From positions 1 to 61,728 of the forward strand of contig NZ_JAENHM010000072.1 in the NCBI RefSeq assembly GCF_016595245.1: a stretch of DNA of 61,728 bases, read 5' to 3'. This document shows positions 40,402 to 49,072 of this stretch, in pieces. The position numbers and the translations under genes are program-made. A model generated the notes under the pieces. The model saw only the letters and a list, made by a program, of their open reading frames with translations. It was not told where the DNA came from and made no database searches. This stretch comes from Azospirillum endophyticum (GTDB taxonomy: Bacteria; Pseudomonadota; Alphaproteobacteria; Azospirillales; Azospirillaceae). Position 1 is the stretch's first letter; each line of letters begins with the position of its first letter.

Positions 40402-42129
40402 TCACTCCGCCGCCGGCTGATAGATCTCCCCACCCGACTCGCGGAACTTCTGCGACATCTCGGCCATGCCGGACGCCGCGGCGTCGCGGATTTCCTGCGT
40501 GATCTTCATCGAGCAGAATTTCGGCCCGCACATCGAACAGAAATGCGCGGTCTTGGCGCCTTCCGCCGGCAGGGTCTCGTCGTGGTAGGCCATCGCCGTG
40601 TCGGGATCGAGCGACAGGGCGAACTGGTCGCGCCAGCGGAAGGAGAAGCGGGCCCGCGACATGGCGTCGTCGCGCAGCCGTGCCGCCGGATGGCCCTTGG
40701 CGAGGTCGGCGGCATGGGCGGCGATCTTGTAGGCGATGACGCCGGCCTTCACGTCGTCGCGGTCGGGCAGGCCGAGATGCTCCTTCGGCGTGACGTAGCA
40801 GAGCATCGCGGTGCCGAACCAGCCGATCATCGCCGCGCCGATGGCGCTGGTGATGTGGTCGTAGCCCGGTGCGATGTCGGTCACCAACGGACCCAGCGTG
40901 TAGAAGGGCGCCTCGCCGCACAGCGCCAGCTGTTTCTCCACGTTGTGCTTGATCTTGTGCATCGGCACATGTCCCGGCCCCTCGATCATCACCTGCACGT
41001 CGCGCGCCCAGGCGATCTTGGTCAGTTCGCCCAGGGTCTCCAGCTCGGCGAACTGGGCGGCGTCGTTGGCGTCGGCTTGGCTGCCCGGCCGCAGGCCGTC
41101 GCCCATCGACAGAGCCACGTCGTAGGTCCGGCAGATCTCGACGATGTCGGCGAAGTGGTCATAGAGGAAATTCTCGCGGTGGTGCGCCAGGCACCATTTG
41201 GCGATGATCGAGCCGCCGCGCGAGACGATGCCGGTCACCCGCTTGGCCGTCAGCGGGATATGGGCCAGTCGCAGGCCGGCATGGATGGTGAAGTAATCGA
41301 CGCCCTGCTCCGCCTGCTCGATCAGCGTGTCGCGGAACAGCTCCCAGGTCAGATCCTCGGCCTTGCCCTTCACCTTCTCCAACGCCTGATAGATCGGCAC
41401 CGTGCCGATGGGAACCGGGGAGTTGCGCAGGATCCATTCGCGGGTCTGGTGGATGTCGGCGCCGGTCGACAGATCCATCACGGTGTCGGCGCCCCAGCGG
41501 ATCGACCAAACCATCTTCTCCACCTCTTCCTCGATCGAAGAGGTCACCGCGGAGTTTCCGATGTTGGCGTTGATCTTGGTCAGGAAATTGCGGCCGATGA
41601 TCATCGGCTCCGACTCGGGATGGTTGACGTTGGAGGGGATGATCGCCCGCCCGCGCGCCACCTCGTCGCGAACGAATTCCGCGGTGATGAAGTCCGGGAT
41701 CTCGGCACCGAAATCCTCGCCGTCACGCGCCGCGTCAAGGGCGGCGGCACGGCCCGAATTCTCGCGGACGGCGATGTATTCCATCTCAGCCGTGACGATG
41801 CCGGCCCGGGCGTAGGCCATCTGCGTCACCGCCCCACCGCCCTTGGCGCGCAGCACGCCGCCGTCGGTGGTCTCGACGTCGCCGCGAGCCAGGATCCAGT
41901 CGCGGCGGTGCTTGGCCAGCCCGGCCCGCACGTCGATGGTCACCGCTTCATCGGTGTAGGGACCGGAGGGATCATAGACGGTCAGCGGCGGCTCGCCGCC
42001 CGACAGCGCAATCTCGCGCATGGCGACGCGCAGGTCGGGAAAGCGCGTTCCCGGCACATGGATTTTCCGCGACGACGGCAGCGGGCCGGTCGAAATGCGG
42101 ATGGCGTTTTCGTTGAAGTCCTTGGGCAT
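40402..42129 (-). CDS. thiC: Phosphomethylpyrimidine synthase ThiC
   Basis: Radical-SAM enzyme that converts aminoimidazole ribotide to hydroxymethylpyrimidine phosphate in thiamin synthesis. 575 residues. Recognisable parts: IRISTGPLPSSRKIHVPGTR, VYDPSGPYTDE, QMAYARAGIVTAEMEYIAVR, PSNVNHPESEPMIIGRNF, KINANIGNSAV, GADTVMDLSTGADIHQTREW and IEGPGHVPMHKIKHNVEKQL. The C-terminal cluster-binding motif FCSMCGPKFCSMKI carries the CxxCx4C cysteines. Start MPKDFNEN at 42129 with CGGAGAAA as ribosome binding site; an in-frame codon at 42159 is less likely. A TPP riboswitch lies in the leader (42262-42373). Confidence 0.97.
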   Translation of the reverse strand: MPKDFNENAIRISTGPLPSSRKIHVPGTRFPDLRVAMREIALSGGEPPLTVYDPSGPYTDEAVTIDVRAGLAKHRRDWILARGDVETTDGGVLRAKGGGAVTQMAYARAGIVTAEMEYIAVRENSGRAAALDAARDGEDFGAEIPDFITAEFVRDEVARGRAIIPSNVNHPESEPMIIGRNFLTKINANIGNSAVTSSIEEEVEKMVWSIRWGADTVMDLSTGADIHQTREWILRNSPVPIGTVPIYQALEKVKGKAEDLTWELFRDTLIEQAEQGVDYFTIHAGLRLAHIPLTAKRVTGIVSRGGSIIAKWCLAHHRENFLYDHFADIVEICRTYDVALSMGDGLRPGSQADANDAAQFAELETLGELTKIAWARDVQVMIEGPGHVPMHKIKHNVEKQLALCGEAPFYTLGPLVTDIAPGYDHITSAIGAAMIGWFGTAMLCYVTPKEHLGLPDRDDVKAGVIAYKIAAHAADLAKGHPAARLRDDAMSRARFSFRWRDQFALSLDPDTAMAYHDETLPAEGAKTAHFCSMCGPKFCSMKITQEIRDAAASGMAEMSQKFRESGGEIYQPAAE

Positions 42130-42261
42130 TGGGTTTCTCCGTCGGAGTTGGGCGGACAAACCCGGGACTGCTGACGGAGGTGCGGTATCTTCGTGCAGGC
42201 CGCTTCCCCGGCATGGCGGGGTCGATACGGCCAGACGGGGCGCAAAGCCGGCCCGTCACGA

Positions 42262-42373
42262 GGTCCCTCCCTTCGCCGGTATGACCCGGATCAGGTTCGA
42301 AGGGTCACCACGCTGCCGGCTGCGCATCGCACCGTCCGGCCGTTGGTATCTCAGCCCCCTGTCGGGACCCCCC
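42262..42373 (-). promoter_or_regulatory. TPP riboswitch (THI element) upstream of thiC
   Basis: On the minus strand the aptamer's conserved segments are in order: closing stem GGTCCC/GGGACC, the pyrimidine-sensing ACAGGGGGCTGAGATACC (CUGAGA), a variable P3 arm, and the pyrophosphate-sensing GAACCTGATCCGGGTCATAC followed by CGAAGGGAGGG. Binding of thiamin pyrophosphate should lower thiC expression. About 130 nt separate it from the thiC start, enough for an expression platform; no classic U-run terminator is seen, so control may act on translation. Confidence 0.95.
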
Positions 42374-42460
42374 TGGAATGCGCCCATCCTGCCGCCGCCG
42401 GACGATCCTGTCAAAAGGAAAGAACCGCCGACCATCCGCCTGCCACATAGTGGAAACGCG

Positions 42461-43444
42461 CTACATCCAGCGCTTCAGGCGCACATAGATCACTGGAAGC
42501 AACGCCGACAGCAGCATCAGCCCCAAGGCGCCGGCATAGCCGAAGGGCGAGGCGTGTCCAGGCATGTCGGTGAAGTTCATGCCGCCGATGCTGGCGACCA
42601 GGGTCGGCGGATAGAGCAGAACGGTCAGCACCGAGACGATCTTGACGATCTCGTTCTGCTCGACGTTGATCTGCCCCAACGCGGTGTCGAGAGCCAGCGC
42701 GACCTTGCCGGCCAGGAAACGGGCATACTGGTCCAGTCCGCGCAGATCCTGCAGCGTGGTCTTGGCCCAGCGTCGCGTCGCCTTGCCGGCGTTCCAGCCG
42801 TCGCCGCGCGCCAGGAAGTCGGTCATGCGGGTGAGGCTGGCAAGGCTGACCCGCGCCTTGCCGATCAAGTGACCGGCATGGCCGATGCGTTTCAGCGTCT
42901 GGACGTCATCCAGCGTTTCGCCACGAGACCGCAGCTTGCGTCCGCGGAAATAGCGGCGGTTCAGCGCATCCAGCTCCACTCCCGTCCGCCGCAGCACGAC
43001 CGAGGTACGGTCGATCATGCCGTCGACCAGCGCCGCCAGAACCAGTTCGCCGCGGGCGGCCGATACTTCGCCGTGGGTGGCGCGGCGGCGGAAAGCCAGC
43101 AGGGCCTGCGGATCGATGTCGTGGATCGTGACCAGCCGCCGCCCGGCCAGCACGAAGCTGACGGTGGCGATGCGCGGCTCGTCGGTGTCGGCCCAGACCA
43201 GCGCGGTGACCGTCATGGTCAACACCCCGCCGGCCACCCGCAGACGGCTCGACTCCTCGATCTCCGCCATCTGCTCGCGGGTGGGCAGGCGGGTGCCGAT
43301 CAGCGCCTCCACCCGCGCCAGTTCCCCGCCGGTCGGGTTGATCAGATCCAGCCAGACGGCGGTGTCGGGCAGCGGCGCCGTCTCGTCCGCGGCCTCCCGT
43401 ACCCAACGAAGCGGACCGCCGTCATTGACGAAGACATGCAGCAA
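42461..43444 (-). CDS. corA: CorA-family magnesium/cobalt transporter
   Basis: Divalent-cation channel of the inner membrane, a homopentamer. 327 residues: a long soluble N-terminal domain and helices (LDLINPTGGELARVEALIGT, LPTREQMAEIEESSRLRV, DDVQTLKRIGHAGHLIGKAR), then two C-terminal transmembrane segments. The first (IVSVLTVLLYPPTLVASI) ends in the signature GMN (GGMNFTDMP) and the second is YAGALGLMLLSALLPVIYVR, with a basic end KRWM. Start taken as TTG 43444, because AAGGAG lies at ideal spacing and no ATG fits. Downstream of the unknown gene at 43501 on the same strand. Confidence 0.93.
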   Translation of the reverse strand: MLHVFVNDGGPLRWVREAADETAPLPDTAVWLDLINPTGGELARVEALIGTRLPTREQMAEIEESSRLRVAGGVLTMTVTALVWADTDEPRIATVSFVLAGRRLVTIHDIDPQALLAFRRRATHGEVSAARGELVLAALVDGMIDRTSVVLRRTGVELDALNRRYFRGRKLRSRGETLDDVQTLKRIGHAGHLIGKARVSLASLTRMTDFLARGDGWNAGKATRRWAKTTLQDLRGLDQYARFLAGKVALALDTALGQINVEQNEIVKIVSVLTVLLYPPTLVASIGGMNFTDMPGHASPFGYAGALGLMLLSALLPVIYVRLKRWM

Positions 43445-43471
43445 GGCCGTGCTCCTTGCGATGTGCGATTA

Positions 43472-43496
43472 CCCCCTCTCCCGCCCCGGGAGAGGG
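43472..43496. repeat. Short copy of the CCCTCTCCC-type intergenic palindrome
   Basis: CCCCCTCTCCC-GCCC-CGGGAGAGGGC, a half-size hairpin with the same core (CCCTCTCCC/GGGAGAGGG) as the element at 61558-61708. It lies directly beyond the stop of the 43501 gene and could end its transcript. Confidence 0.6.
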
Positions 43497-43500
43497 CAAT

Positions 43501-43797
43501 TTACGTCACCCGGCCGCCGCGCCTCGGCTTCCCGGGAGGCTTCTCGGCCGGCGCCTTCTCCCCCTCGTCGAGGTCCAGCGTCGCGCCCTCGGCCTTCAGC
43601 GCCTGTTCCAGCTTGCGGCGGAAGGCACCGCCGTCCCGCTTGGCGTCGAGGAAATGGCCGACGGCCTCCTTCGCCGCCTCGCTGTCATAGGGAACTCTGC
43701 CCAATGCCGCCAATTTGGCGCGCTCCACCAGCTTCGGGTCCATCCTGTCCCGGATGGCCTTCATCTGGCGGAGCAGCTCCTTGCGCAGGTCGCTCAT
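43501..43797 (-). CDS. Small basic helical protein of unknown function (98 aa)
   Basis: Not recognised. Helical first two-thirds (MSDLRKELLRQMKAIRDRMD, LVERAKLAALGRVPYDSEAA, FRRKLEQALKAEG) and a Lys/Pro/Gly-rich basic tail ending KPPGKPRRGGRVT. No signal or membrane segment. ATG 43797 lies 20 bp after the argB stop on the same strand, so it is probably co-transcribed with argB. The basic tail suggests nucleic-acid binding, which is only a guess. Confidence 0.7.
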   Translation of the reverse strand: MSDLRKELLRQMKAIRDRMDPKLVERAKLAALGRVPYDSEAAKEAVGHFLDAKRDGGAFRRKLEQALKAEGATLDLDEGEKAPAEKPPGKPRRGGRVT

Positions 43798-43816
43798 CAG
43801 GTCCCCGTAAGTGGCG

Positions 43817-44716
43817 TCAGGCCTTGCCGATCAGGGTGCCGGCGCCGCCTTCGGTGAAGATCTCCAGCAGAAGCGCATGCGGCACGCGGCCATCCAGGAT
43901 AACAGCGGCATCGACGCCCTGCTCCACCGCGCCGATGCAGGTCTCGATCTTCGGGATCATGCCGCCCGACGCGGTGCCGTCGGCGATGGCCTTGTGGGCA
44001 TCGGCCAGCGACATCTTCTCGATCAGCTTCTTTTCCTTGTCGAGAACCCCGGCGACATCGGTTAACAGGAAGAAGCGCGCCGCCTTCACCGCCGCCGCCA
44101 CCGCGCCGGCCGCGGTGTCGGCGTTGATGTTGTAGGTGTCGCCGTTCACGTCGAAGCCGACCGGTGCGATCACCGGGATGACATCCGACTTGGCGAGCGC
44201 CTGCAGGATCTCAGGGTTCACCTTGTAGGGCTCGCCGACGAAGCCGAGGTCCAGCACCCTCTCGATGTTGCTGTCGGGATCGCGCTGAACCCGCTCCAGC
44301 CGGCGGGCGGTGATCAGGTTGCTGTCCTTGCCCGACAGGCCGACGGCCCGGCCGCCTGCGCCGTTGATGGCGGCGACGATCTGCTTGTTGATGGAGCCGG
44401 CCAGCACCATCTCGACCACCTCGACCGTCTCCTTGTCGGTGACGCGCAGGCCGTCGATGAAGCTGGACTTGATCTTCAGCCGCTCCAGCATCTGACCGAT
44501 CTGCGGCCCGCCGCCATGGACGACCACCGGGTTGATGCCGACCTGCTTCAGCAGGACGATGTCGCGCGCGAACAACTCCGCCAGACCGGCATCGCCCATG
44601 GCGTGGCCGCCGTACTTGATGACGAAGGTGCTCCCGGCGTAACGGCGCATGTAGGGCAGCGCTTCGGACAGGGTACGGGCCTTGGCGAGCCACTCGTCAC
44701 GGGTGGGAGTCTGCAC
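43817..44716 (-). CDS. argB: Acetylglutamate kinase
   Basis: Phosphorylates N-acetylglutamate, the second step of arginine synthesis, usually with feedback by arginine. 299 residues of the amino-acid-kinase fold. Phosphate loop FVIKYGGHAMGDAGL, nucleotide and substrate motifs VVVHGGGPQIGQMLERLKI, IDGLRVTDKETVEVVEMVLA, and NINADTAAGAVAAAVKAARF, with the lysine-containing GGMIPKIETCIGAVEQGVDA near the end. GTG start at 44716, with AAAGGG upstream. In many alphaproteobacteria argB directly follows engB; here an antiporter gene lies between. Confidence 0.96.
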   Translation of the reverse strand: MQTPTRDEWLAKARTLSEALPYMRRYAGSTFVIKYGGHAMGDAGLAELFARDIVLLKQVGINPVVVHGGGPQIGQMLERLKIKSSFIDGLRVTDKETVEVVEMVLAGSINKQIVAAINGAGGRAVGLSGKDSNLITARRLERVQRDPDSNIERVLDLGFVGEPYKVNPEILQALAKSDVIPVIAPVGFDVNGDTYNINADTAAGAVAAAVKAARFFLLTDVAGVLDKEKKLIEKMSLADAHKAIADGTASGGMIPKIETCIGAVEQGVDAAVILDGRVPHALLLEIFTEGGAGTLIGKA

Positions 44717-44795
44717 GGGAGGATGCCCTTTGTCGGGGTGGAGTGTCGGGCTTCTTTAACGGAAAGGCCGGCCGGTTGCCTAGGGGGCAATTTAA

Positions 44796-44852
44796 CGGTC
44801 ACGTGCCTCCACGGTGACCGCCCGGCGGTCACATGCTGTCGTGGTGACCGCC
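44796..44852. promoter_or_regulatory. Two tandem GGTCAC/GTGACC inverted repeats
   Basis: CGGTCAC (44796-44802) pairs with GTGACCG (44814-44820), and GGCGGTCAC (44824-44832) pairs exactly with GTGACCGCC (44844-44852). Four half-sites of the same sequence thus alternate in 57 bp upstream of argB, the second pair overlapping the antiporter stop codon (44829-44831). They could be operator sites for argB or paired 3'-end hairpins for the antiporter mRNA. Confidence 0.45.
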
Positions 44853-46118
44853 GGCGGCCACCGCCGGAACTGGACGCCGCCAGCCGGCCAGCCACGTCAT
44901 CGGCTGGGTCAGCGCGGTGACCGCCACCGCCATCAGCACCATCGCCGAGAAACAGGGGCCGGACAGCACGCCCGCCTCCAGCAGGACGGTCAGCACGATG
45001 ACCTCCATCAGCCCCTTGCAGGGCATCAGCGTGCCGAGCCTGAGCGCATCGGGCCAGCTCTCCCCGGTCAGCCGGGCCGGCAGGGTCGTGCCGGCCATCT
45101 TGCCGCCCAAGGTGGCGAGGCTGGCGAGCGCGAAGACCGTCCACTGCGCCGGATCGTCCAGCGTCAGGTTCACCTTCAGCCCGGTGAGCGTGAAGAAGAA
45201 CGGCAACAGGATCAGGGTCGAGAAATGCTCCAGCCGGTCCAGGATCGCCGCGGCGTAGCGGCGCGGCATGGCGGTGCCGGCGACGAAGGCGCCCAGGATG
45301 TAGTGCAGCCCGATCAGCTCGGTCACCGCGGCCGAGGCCAGCAGCGCAGCGCAGGTCACCACCACCGCGGTGTCGCCCATCCGTCCGTCCGGCGCCACCC
45401 GCTCCAGCAGGCGGTCGAGCAATGGGCGCACGACCAGGGCCGTCACCCCGACATAGGCGAAGCCCAGCAGCCCCACCCGGGCGACCGCCCAAGGGTTGCC
45501 GCCGGCATCGCCGCCATCCGCGGTCGTCCAGGCAAGGACGGCGGTGATCAGCAGCCACAGCAGCGCATCGTTCACCGCGGCATACCCCAGCGCCAGTCGC
45601 CCCACCCGCTCGCCCAGCAGATCCATCTCGCGCAGGATGGCGCCCAGCACCGGCAGCGCGGTGACGCCGACGCAGATGCCGAATCCGGCGGCGAACAGGC
45701 CGGGAGTGGCGTGCGGCCCGGTCATTTCGGGAAAGGCGCCGGCCAGCCACCACCCCAAAGCGCCGCCGAGCAGAGTCGGCACCAGCATGCTGGACAGCGC
45801 CACGGCGGCGAAGGCCCCGCCTCGCCCGCGGAACTCGTCCGGGTCGAGGTGAAGGCCGGTGAGGAAGGCGAAGAAGATGACGGCCATCAGCGCCAGCCCG
45901 GAGAGCGGCGCGAGCGCGGCCGGGGCGAACAACACGCCCCACAGCTCCGGCACCAACCGGCCGAGCAGTGACGGTCCGAGCGCCACCCCGAACAGGATCT
46001 GGATCACCACCATCGGCGCGACGTGCCGCCCGCCGCCGAGCCGCCACAACAGGAACGGCCCGGCGATCAGCAGCAGGGCCTGCATCAGGAACAGCAGCGC
46101 GGGAGAAAAGCCACCCAT
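44829..46118 (-). CDS. Cation/proton antiporter, CPA2 (Kef/NapA-like) family
   Basis: Inner-membrane Na+ or K+/H+ exchanger. 429 residues, about twelve hydrophobic helices and no C-terminal TrkA-N nucleotide-binding domain, so the NapA-like short type. Features: FLLWRLGGGRHVAPMVVIQI, LGPSLLGRLVPELWG, the FFAFLTGLHLD helix end with Asp, FGICVGVTALPVLGAILRE (a counterpart of the discontinuous-helix region), AAVNDALLWLLITAVLAW (Asn-Asp pair, the likely ion-binding ND motif) and LHYILGAFVAGTAMPR. ATG 46118 lies 14 bp after engB, so it is co-transcribed with it. Ion specificity cannot be told. Confidence 0.9.
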   Translation of the reverse strand: MGGFSPALLFLMQALLLIAGPFLLWRLGGGRHVAPMVVIQILFGVALGPSLLGRLVPELWGVLFAPAALAPLSGLALMAVIFFAFLTGLHLDPDEFRGRGGAFAAVALSSMLVPTLLGGALGWWLAGAFPEMTGPHATPGLFAAGFGICVGVTALPVLGAILREMDLLGERVGRLALGYAAVNDALLWLLITAVLAWTTADGGDAGGNPWAVARVGLLGFAYVGVTALVVRPLLDRLLERVAPDGRMGDTAVVVTCAALLASAAVTELIGLHYILGAFVAGTAMPRRYAAAILDRLEHFSTLILLPFFFTLTGLKVNLTLDDPAQWTVFALASLATLGGKMAGTTLPARLTGESWPDALRLGTLMPCKGLMEVIVLTVLLEAGVLSGPCFSAMVLMAVAVTALTQPMTWLAGWRRPVPAVAAGGHHDSM

Positions 46119-46132
46119 CGCCGCCCCCCGCC

Positions 46133-46816
46133 TTATTCCGCCCCGAGGGCGAGGGCGGCGAGGCTGGCGCGCAGCTCCGCGATGCCGGTGCCCTTTTCGG
46201 AACTGGTGACGTGGATGTCCGGGAAGGCGGCGGGATGCTTCTTCAGGCCCAGCGCGGTGTCGCGGCGGATCTTGTCCAGCTCCGCCGGCTTCACCTTGTC
46301 CGCCTTGGTCAGCACGACGACGTAGGGCACGGCCGTGCGGTCGAGCATCTCCATGATCTCATGGTCGTTGGGCTTCAGCCCATGGCGCGAATCGATCAGC
46401 ACCAGCGCCCGGCGCATCGTGACGCGGCCGCGCAGGAAGCGCCGGACCATGTCGTTCCACGCCTCGACCTTGTCCTTCGATTCCTTGGCGTAGCCGTAGC
46501 CGGGCATGTCCACCAGCTTCAACCGGTTGCCCAGGTTGAAGAAGTTGAGCTGCTGGGTGCGCCCCGGCGTGTTGGAGGTGCGGGCCAGCGTCTTGCGCCC
46601 GGTCAGCGCGTTGACCAGGCTCGACTTGCCGACATTCGACCGCCCGGCGAAGGCGACCTCCGGCAGGTCGGCCTCCGGCAGCTGGTTCAGCGCGTTGGCG
46701 CCCCAGACGAAGTCGCACTCCTTGGCGAACAGCAGCCGCCCGGCCTCCAGCGCAGCCTCGTCGAAGCCGGAAACGATGCTGGGAGTGTTGGAGGTCGGCG
46801 TGTCGGGAGTGGTCAT
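46133..46816 (-). CDS. engB: Ribosome biogenesis GTP-binding protein EngB (YsxC/YihA)
   Basis: Essential GTPase acting in late assembly of the 50S subunit. 227 residues. G1 AGRSNVGKSSLVNALTGRK, G2 threonines in ARTSNTPGRTQQLNFFNLG, G3 VDMPGYGYAKESKD, G4 VVLTKADKVKPAEL and G5-like HVTSSEKGTGIAEL are all present. The N-terminal ~30 residues (MTTPDTPTSNTPSIVSGFDE) are an unstructured extension. The start at 46816 fits the family length. Downstream of yidC and upstream of the antiporter on the same strand. Confidence 0.96.
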   Translation of the reverse strand: MTTPDTPTSNTPSIVSGFDEAALEAGRLLFAKECDFVWGANALNQLPEADLPEVAFAGRSNVGKSSLVNALTGRKTLARTSNTPGRTQQLNFFNLGNRLKLVDMPGYGYAKESKDKVEAWNDMVRRFLRGRVTMRRALVLIDSRHGLKPNDHEIMEMLDRTAVPYVVVLTKADKVKPAELDKIRRDTALGLKKHPAAFPDIHVTSSEKGTGIAELRASLAALALGAE

Positions 46817-46944
46817 GGCGGGCGCTCTCGTTTTGATCGGCTAAAAAACATACCGCCGGCAGAGGCCCGTCAAGGGTCTTTGCCGGCGGCAGGTCTCAGA
46901 CATCGGGCAGAGGGATCAACAGCTGGGGATCGCAGCCTGACGGA

Positions 46945-48672
46945 TCAGACCTTCACGCCCATGCGCTTCATGATGGTCCACTGCTGCAGGACCGACAGGG
47001 TGTTGTTCCAGGCCCAGTAGATCACCAGACCGGCCGGGAAGCCGGCGAGCATGAAGGTGAAGACGATGGGCAGGAACTGGAACACCTTCTGCTGGACCGG
47101 GTCCGGCGGTGCCGGGTTCATCTTCTGCTGGAACCACATGGTCACGCCCATGATCAGCGGCCACAGGCCGAGATGCAGCATGGTCGGCGGGTTCCACGGG
47201 ATCAGGCCGAACGCCGTGAACAGGTTCGTCGGATCGGGCGACGACAGGTCGTGGATCCAGCCGAAGAACGGCGCATGCCGCATTTCGATGGTCACGAACA
47301 GCACCTTGTAGAGCGAGAAGAACACCGGGATCTGGATCAGGATCGGCAGGCAGCCGGACACCGGGGAGACCTTCTCGCGCTTGTACAGCGCCATCAGCTC
47401 CTGGTTCATCCGCGGCTGGTCGTCGCTGAACTTCTCGCGCAGCTCCTGCATCTTGGGTTGCAGCGCCTTCATCTTGCTCATCGCCTGATAGGACTTGTTG
47501 GCGAGCGGGAAGAAGACGGCCTTGACGCAGACGGTCAGCACCAGGATGGCGATGCCGAAATTGCCGATGACGCGGCCCAGGAAATCCAACGCGTAGAAGA
47601 AGGGCTTGGTCAGGAAGTAGAACCAGCCGAAATCGATCGCGAGGTCGAAGTTCTTGATGTTCAGCTTCTCGGAGTAGCCGTCGAGCAGCTTCACCTGCTT
47701 GGCGCCGGCGAACAGGCGGCCGGTGTTCTCGACCGACGCACCCGGCGCGACCGTGACCGGGGCGCCCATCGTGTCGGTCTGGTAGCGGTCGGAATTGGCG
47801 ACCTGGTTGTAGAGGAAGCGCGCGGTGACCTTCTCGTTCGGGTCGGGCACCAGCGACACCAGCCAGTACTTGTCGGTGATGCCGATCCAGCCGCCGGTGG
47901 TGTCCTTGGCGATCGAGCCCGCCTTGCGGACGTCGTCGTACTTCTCTTCCGTCAGCGAGCCGTTGAAGACGCCGAGCGGACCTTCATGCAGGATGTAATA
48001 GCCCGAGGTGTGCGGCGTACCGGTGCGCGAGACCAGGCTGTAGGGCAGCAGGGTGACCGGGTTGGCGCCGGTGTTGCGGACCGCCTGCGTGACCGTGAAC
48101 ATGAAGTCCGGGTCGACGGCGATCTTGCGCTCGAACACCAGCCCCTGGCCGTTGTCCCAGGTCAGGGTCAGCGGCTTGTCCGGGGTCAGCGCGGTGCCGT
48201 CGGCGGTCCAGCGGGTGGTCGCCGTCGGGGTGGTGATGCCGGCGCCCTGCGGCACCCAGCCGAACTCGGCGTAATAAGCCGCGGGCGTGCCGGCCGGGGC
48301 CAGCAGCACGATCTCCGGGCTCTTGGGGTCCGGGGTCTCGTGGTACTGGGCCAGCGTCAGGTCGTCGATGCGGCCGCCGACGAGGTTGACGGAGCCGTGC
48401 AGGGCCGGCGTGTCGATCTTCACGCGGCTGCCGGCCGCCATCTGCTCGGCGAGCAGTTCGGGGCGCTCCTTCGCGACCTCGGCCGTGGCGGGCGGCTGCT
48501 GGGCGGGCACGCCGGGGGCCGGCACCGGCACCGACTGCTCCGTCTGGGCGGCCTGCTGGGCGGCGAGTTGCTTCTGCTGCTCCACCCGAGGCTTCTCGTA
48601 GAAATACTGGAAGCCCAGAAGGATGGCGATCGACAGGGCAATCGCGATGATGAGGTTGCGTTGGTCGGTCAT
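46945..48672 (-). CDS. yidC: Membrane protein insertase YidC
   Basis: Inserts and folds inner-membrane proteins, alone or with SecYEG. 575 residues: N-terminal anchor (LIIAIALSIAILLGFQYFYE), a Gln/Ala/Pro-rich linker, the large periplasmic domain (~90-350, e.g. VNLVGGRIDDLTLAQYHET, FLTVTQ-like region near FMFTVTQAVRNTGANP) and the conserved five-helix insertase domain (NFGIAILVLTVCVKAVFFPL, ANKSYQAMSKMKALQPKMQE, PVSGCLPILIQIPVFFSLYK, FLPIVFTFMLAGFPAGLVIY). The arginine of the hydrophilic groove lies in the VCVKAVFFPL/LANKSY region in other YidCs; here I see Lys in VCVKA. Start at 48672. Part of rpmH-rnpA-yidD-yidC-engB. Confidence 0.96.
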   Translation of the reverse strand: MTDQRNLIIAIALSIAILLGFQYFYEKPRVEQQKQLAAQQAAQTEQSVPVPAPGVPAQQPPATAEVAKERPELLAEQMAAGSRVKIDTPALHGSVNLVGGRIDDLTLAQYHETPDPKSPEIVLLAPAGTPAAYYAEFGWVPQGAGITTPTATTRWTADGTALTPDKPLTLTWDNGQGLVFERKIAVDPDFMFTVTQAVRNTGANPVTLLPYSLVSRTGTPHTSGYYILHEGPLGVFNGSLTEEKYDDVRKAGSIAKDTTGGWIGITDKYWLVSLVPDPNEKVTARFLYNQVANSDRYQTDTMGAPVTVAPGASVENTGRLFAGAKQVKLLDGYSEKLNIKNFDLAIDFGWFYFLTKPFFYALDFLGRVIGNFGIAILVLTVCVKAVFFPLANKSYQAMSKMKALQPKMQELREKFSDDQPRMNQELMALYKREKVSPVSGCLPILIQIPVFFSLYKVLFVTIEMRHAPFFGWIHDLSSPDPTNLFTAFGLIPWNPPTMLHLGLWPLIMGVTMWFQQKMNPAPPDPVQQKVFQFLPIVFTFMLAGFPAGLVIYWAWNNTLSVLQQWTIMKRMGVKV

Positions 48673-48727
48673 GGCGTCCCGGTTGCCGTGGGGCCTTTGA
48701 AAGAAGGGCGGCGTGTGCGCGGCCTTG

Positions 48728-49057
48728 TTACGGGTTTTCGCCGGGCTGGGCAACCGCCGCATGCCCCTTTTCCCGCAGACCGCAGCGATGCGGCAGCCTG
48801 CCCGCCTGCAGCGGGACGGGATCGGGCACGGGATCCCAGCCCGACCCGCCCCAGGGATGGCATCGCCCGAGCCGGCGCAGCGTCAGCCATCCCCCCCGGA
48901 TGGCGCCGTGCTTTTCCAGCGATTCGATGGCATAGCAGGAGCAGGTCGGCTGGAAACGGCAGTGCCAGCCCACGAAGGGCGACAAGGTCCAGCGATAGAG
49001 ATAGACGAGCGCGCGGAGCAGATGCGCGAGCGGGCTGAGGCCGGCGATGCGAAACAT
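48728..49057 (-). CDS. yidD: Membrane protein insertion efficiency factor YidD
   Basis: Small peripheral membrane protein that aids YidC-dependent insertion. 109 residues, slightly longer than usual because of a C-terminal Pro/Gly tail. The family core is unmistakable: LVYLYRWTLSPFVGWHCRFQ, PTCSCYAIESLEKHGAIRG and GWLTLRRLGRCHPWGGSGWD, with the conserved cysteines. Start ATG 49057. It lies between rnpA and yidC in the usual order, 15 bp after rnpA. Confidence 0.95.
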   Translation of the reverse strand: MFRIAGLSPLAHLLRALVYLYRWTLSPFVGWHCRFQPTCSCYAIESLEKHGAIRGGWLTLRRLGRCHPWGGSGWDPVPDPVPLQAGRLPHRCGLREKGHAAVAQPGENP

Positions 49058-49072
49058 GACGTCGCGAGCCTC

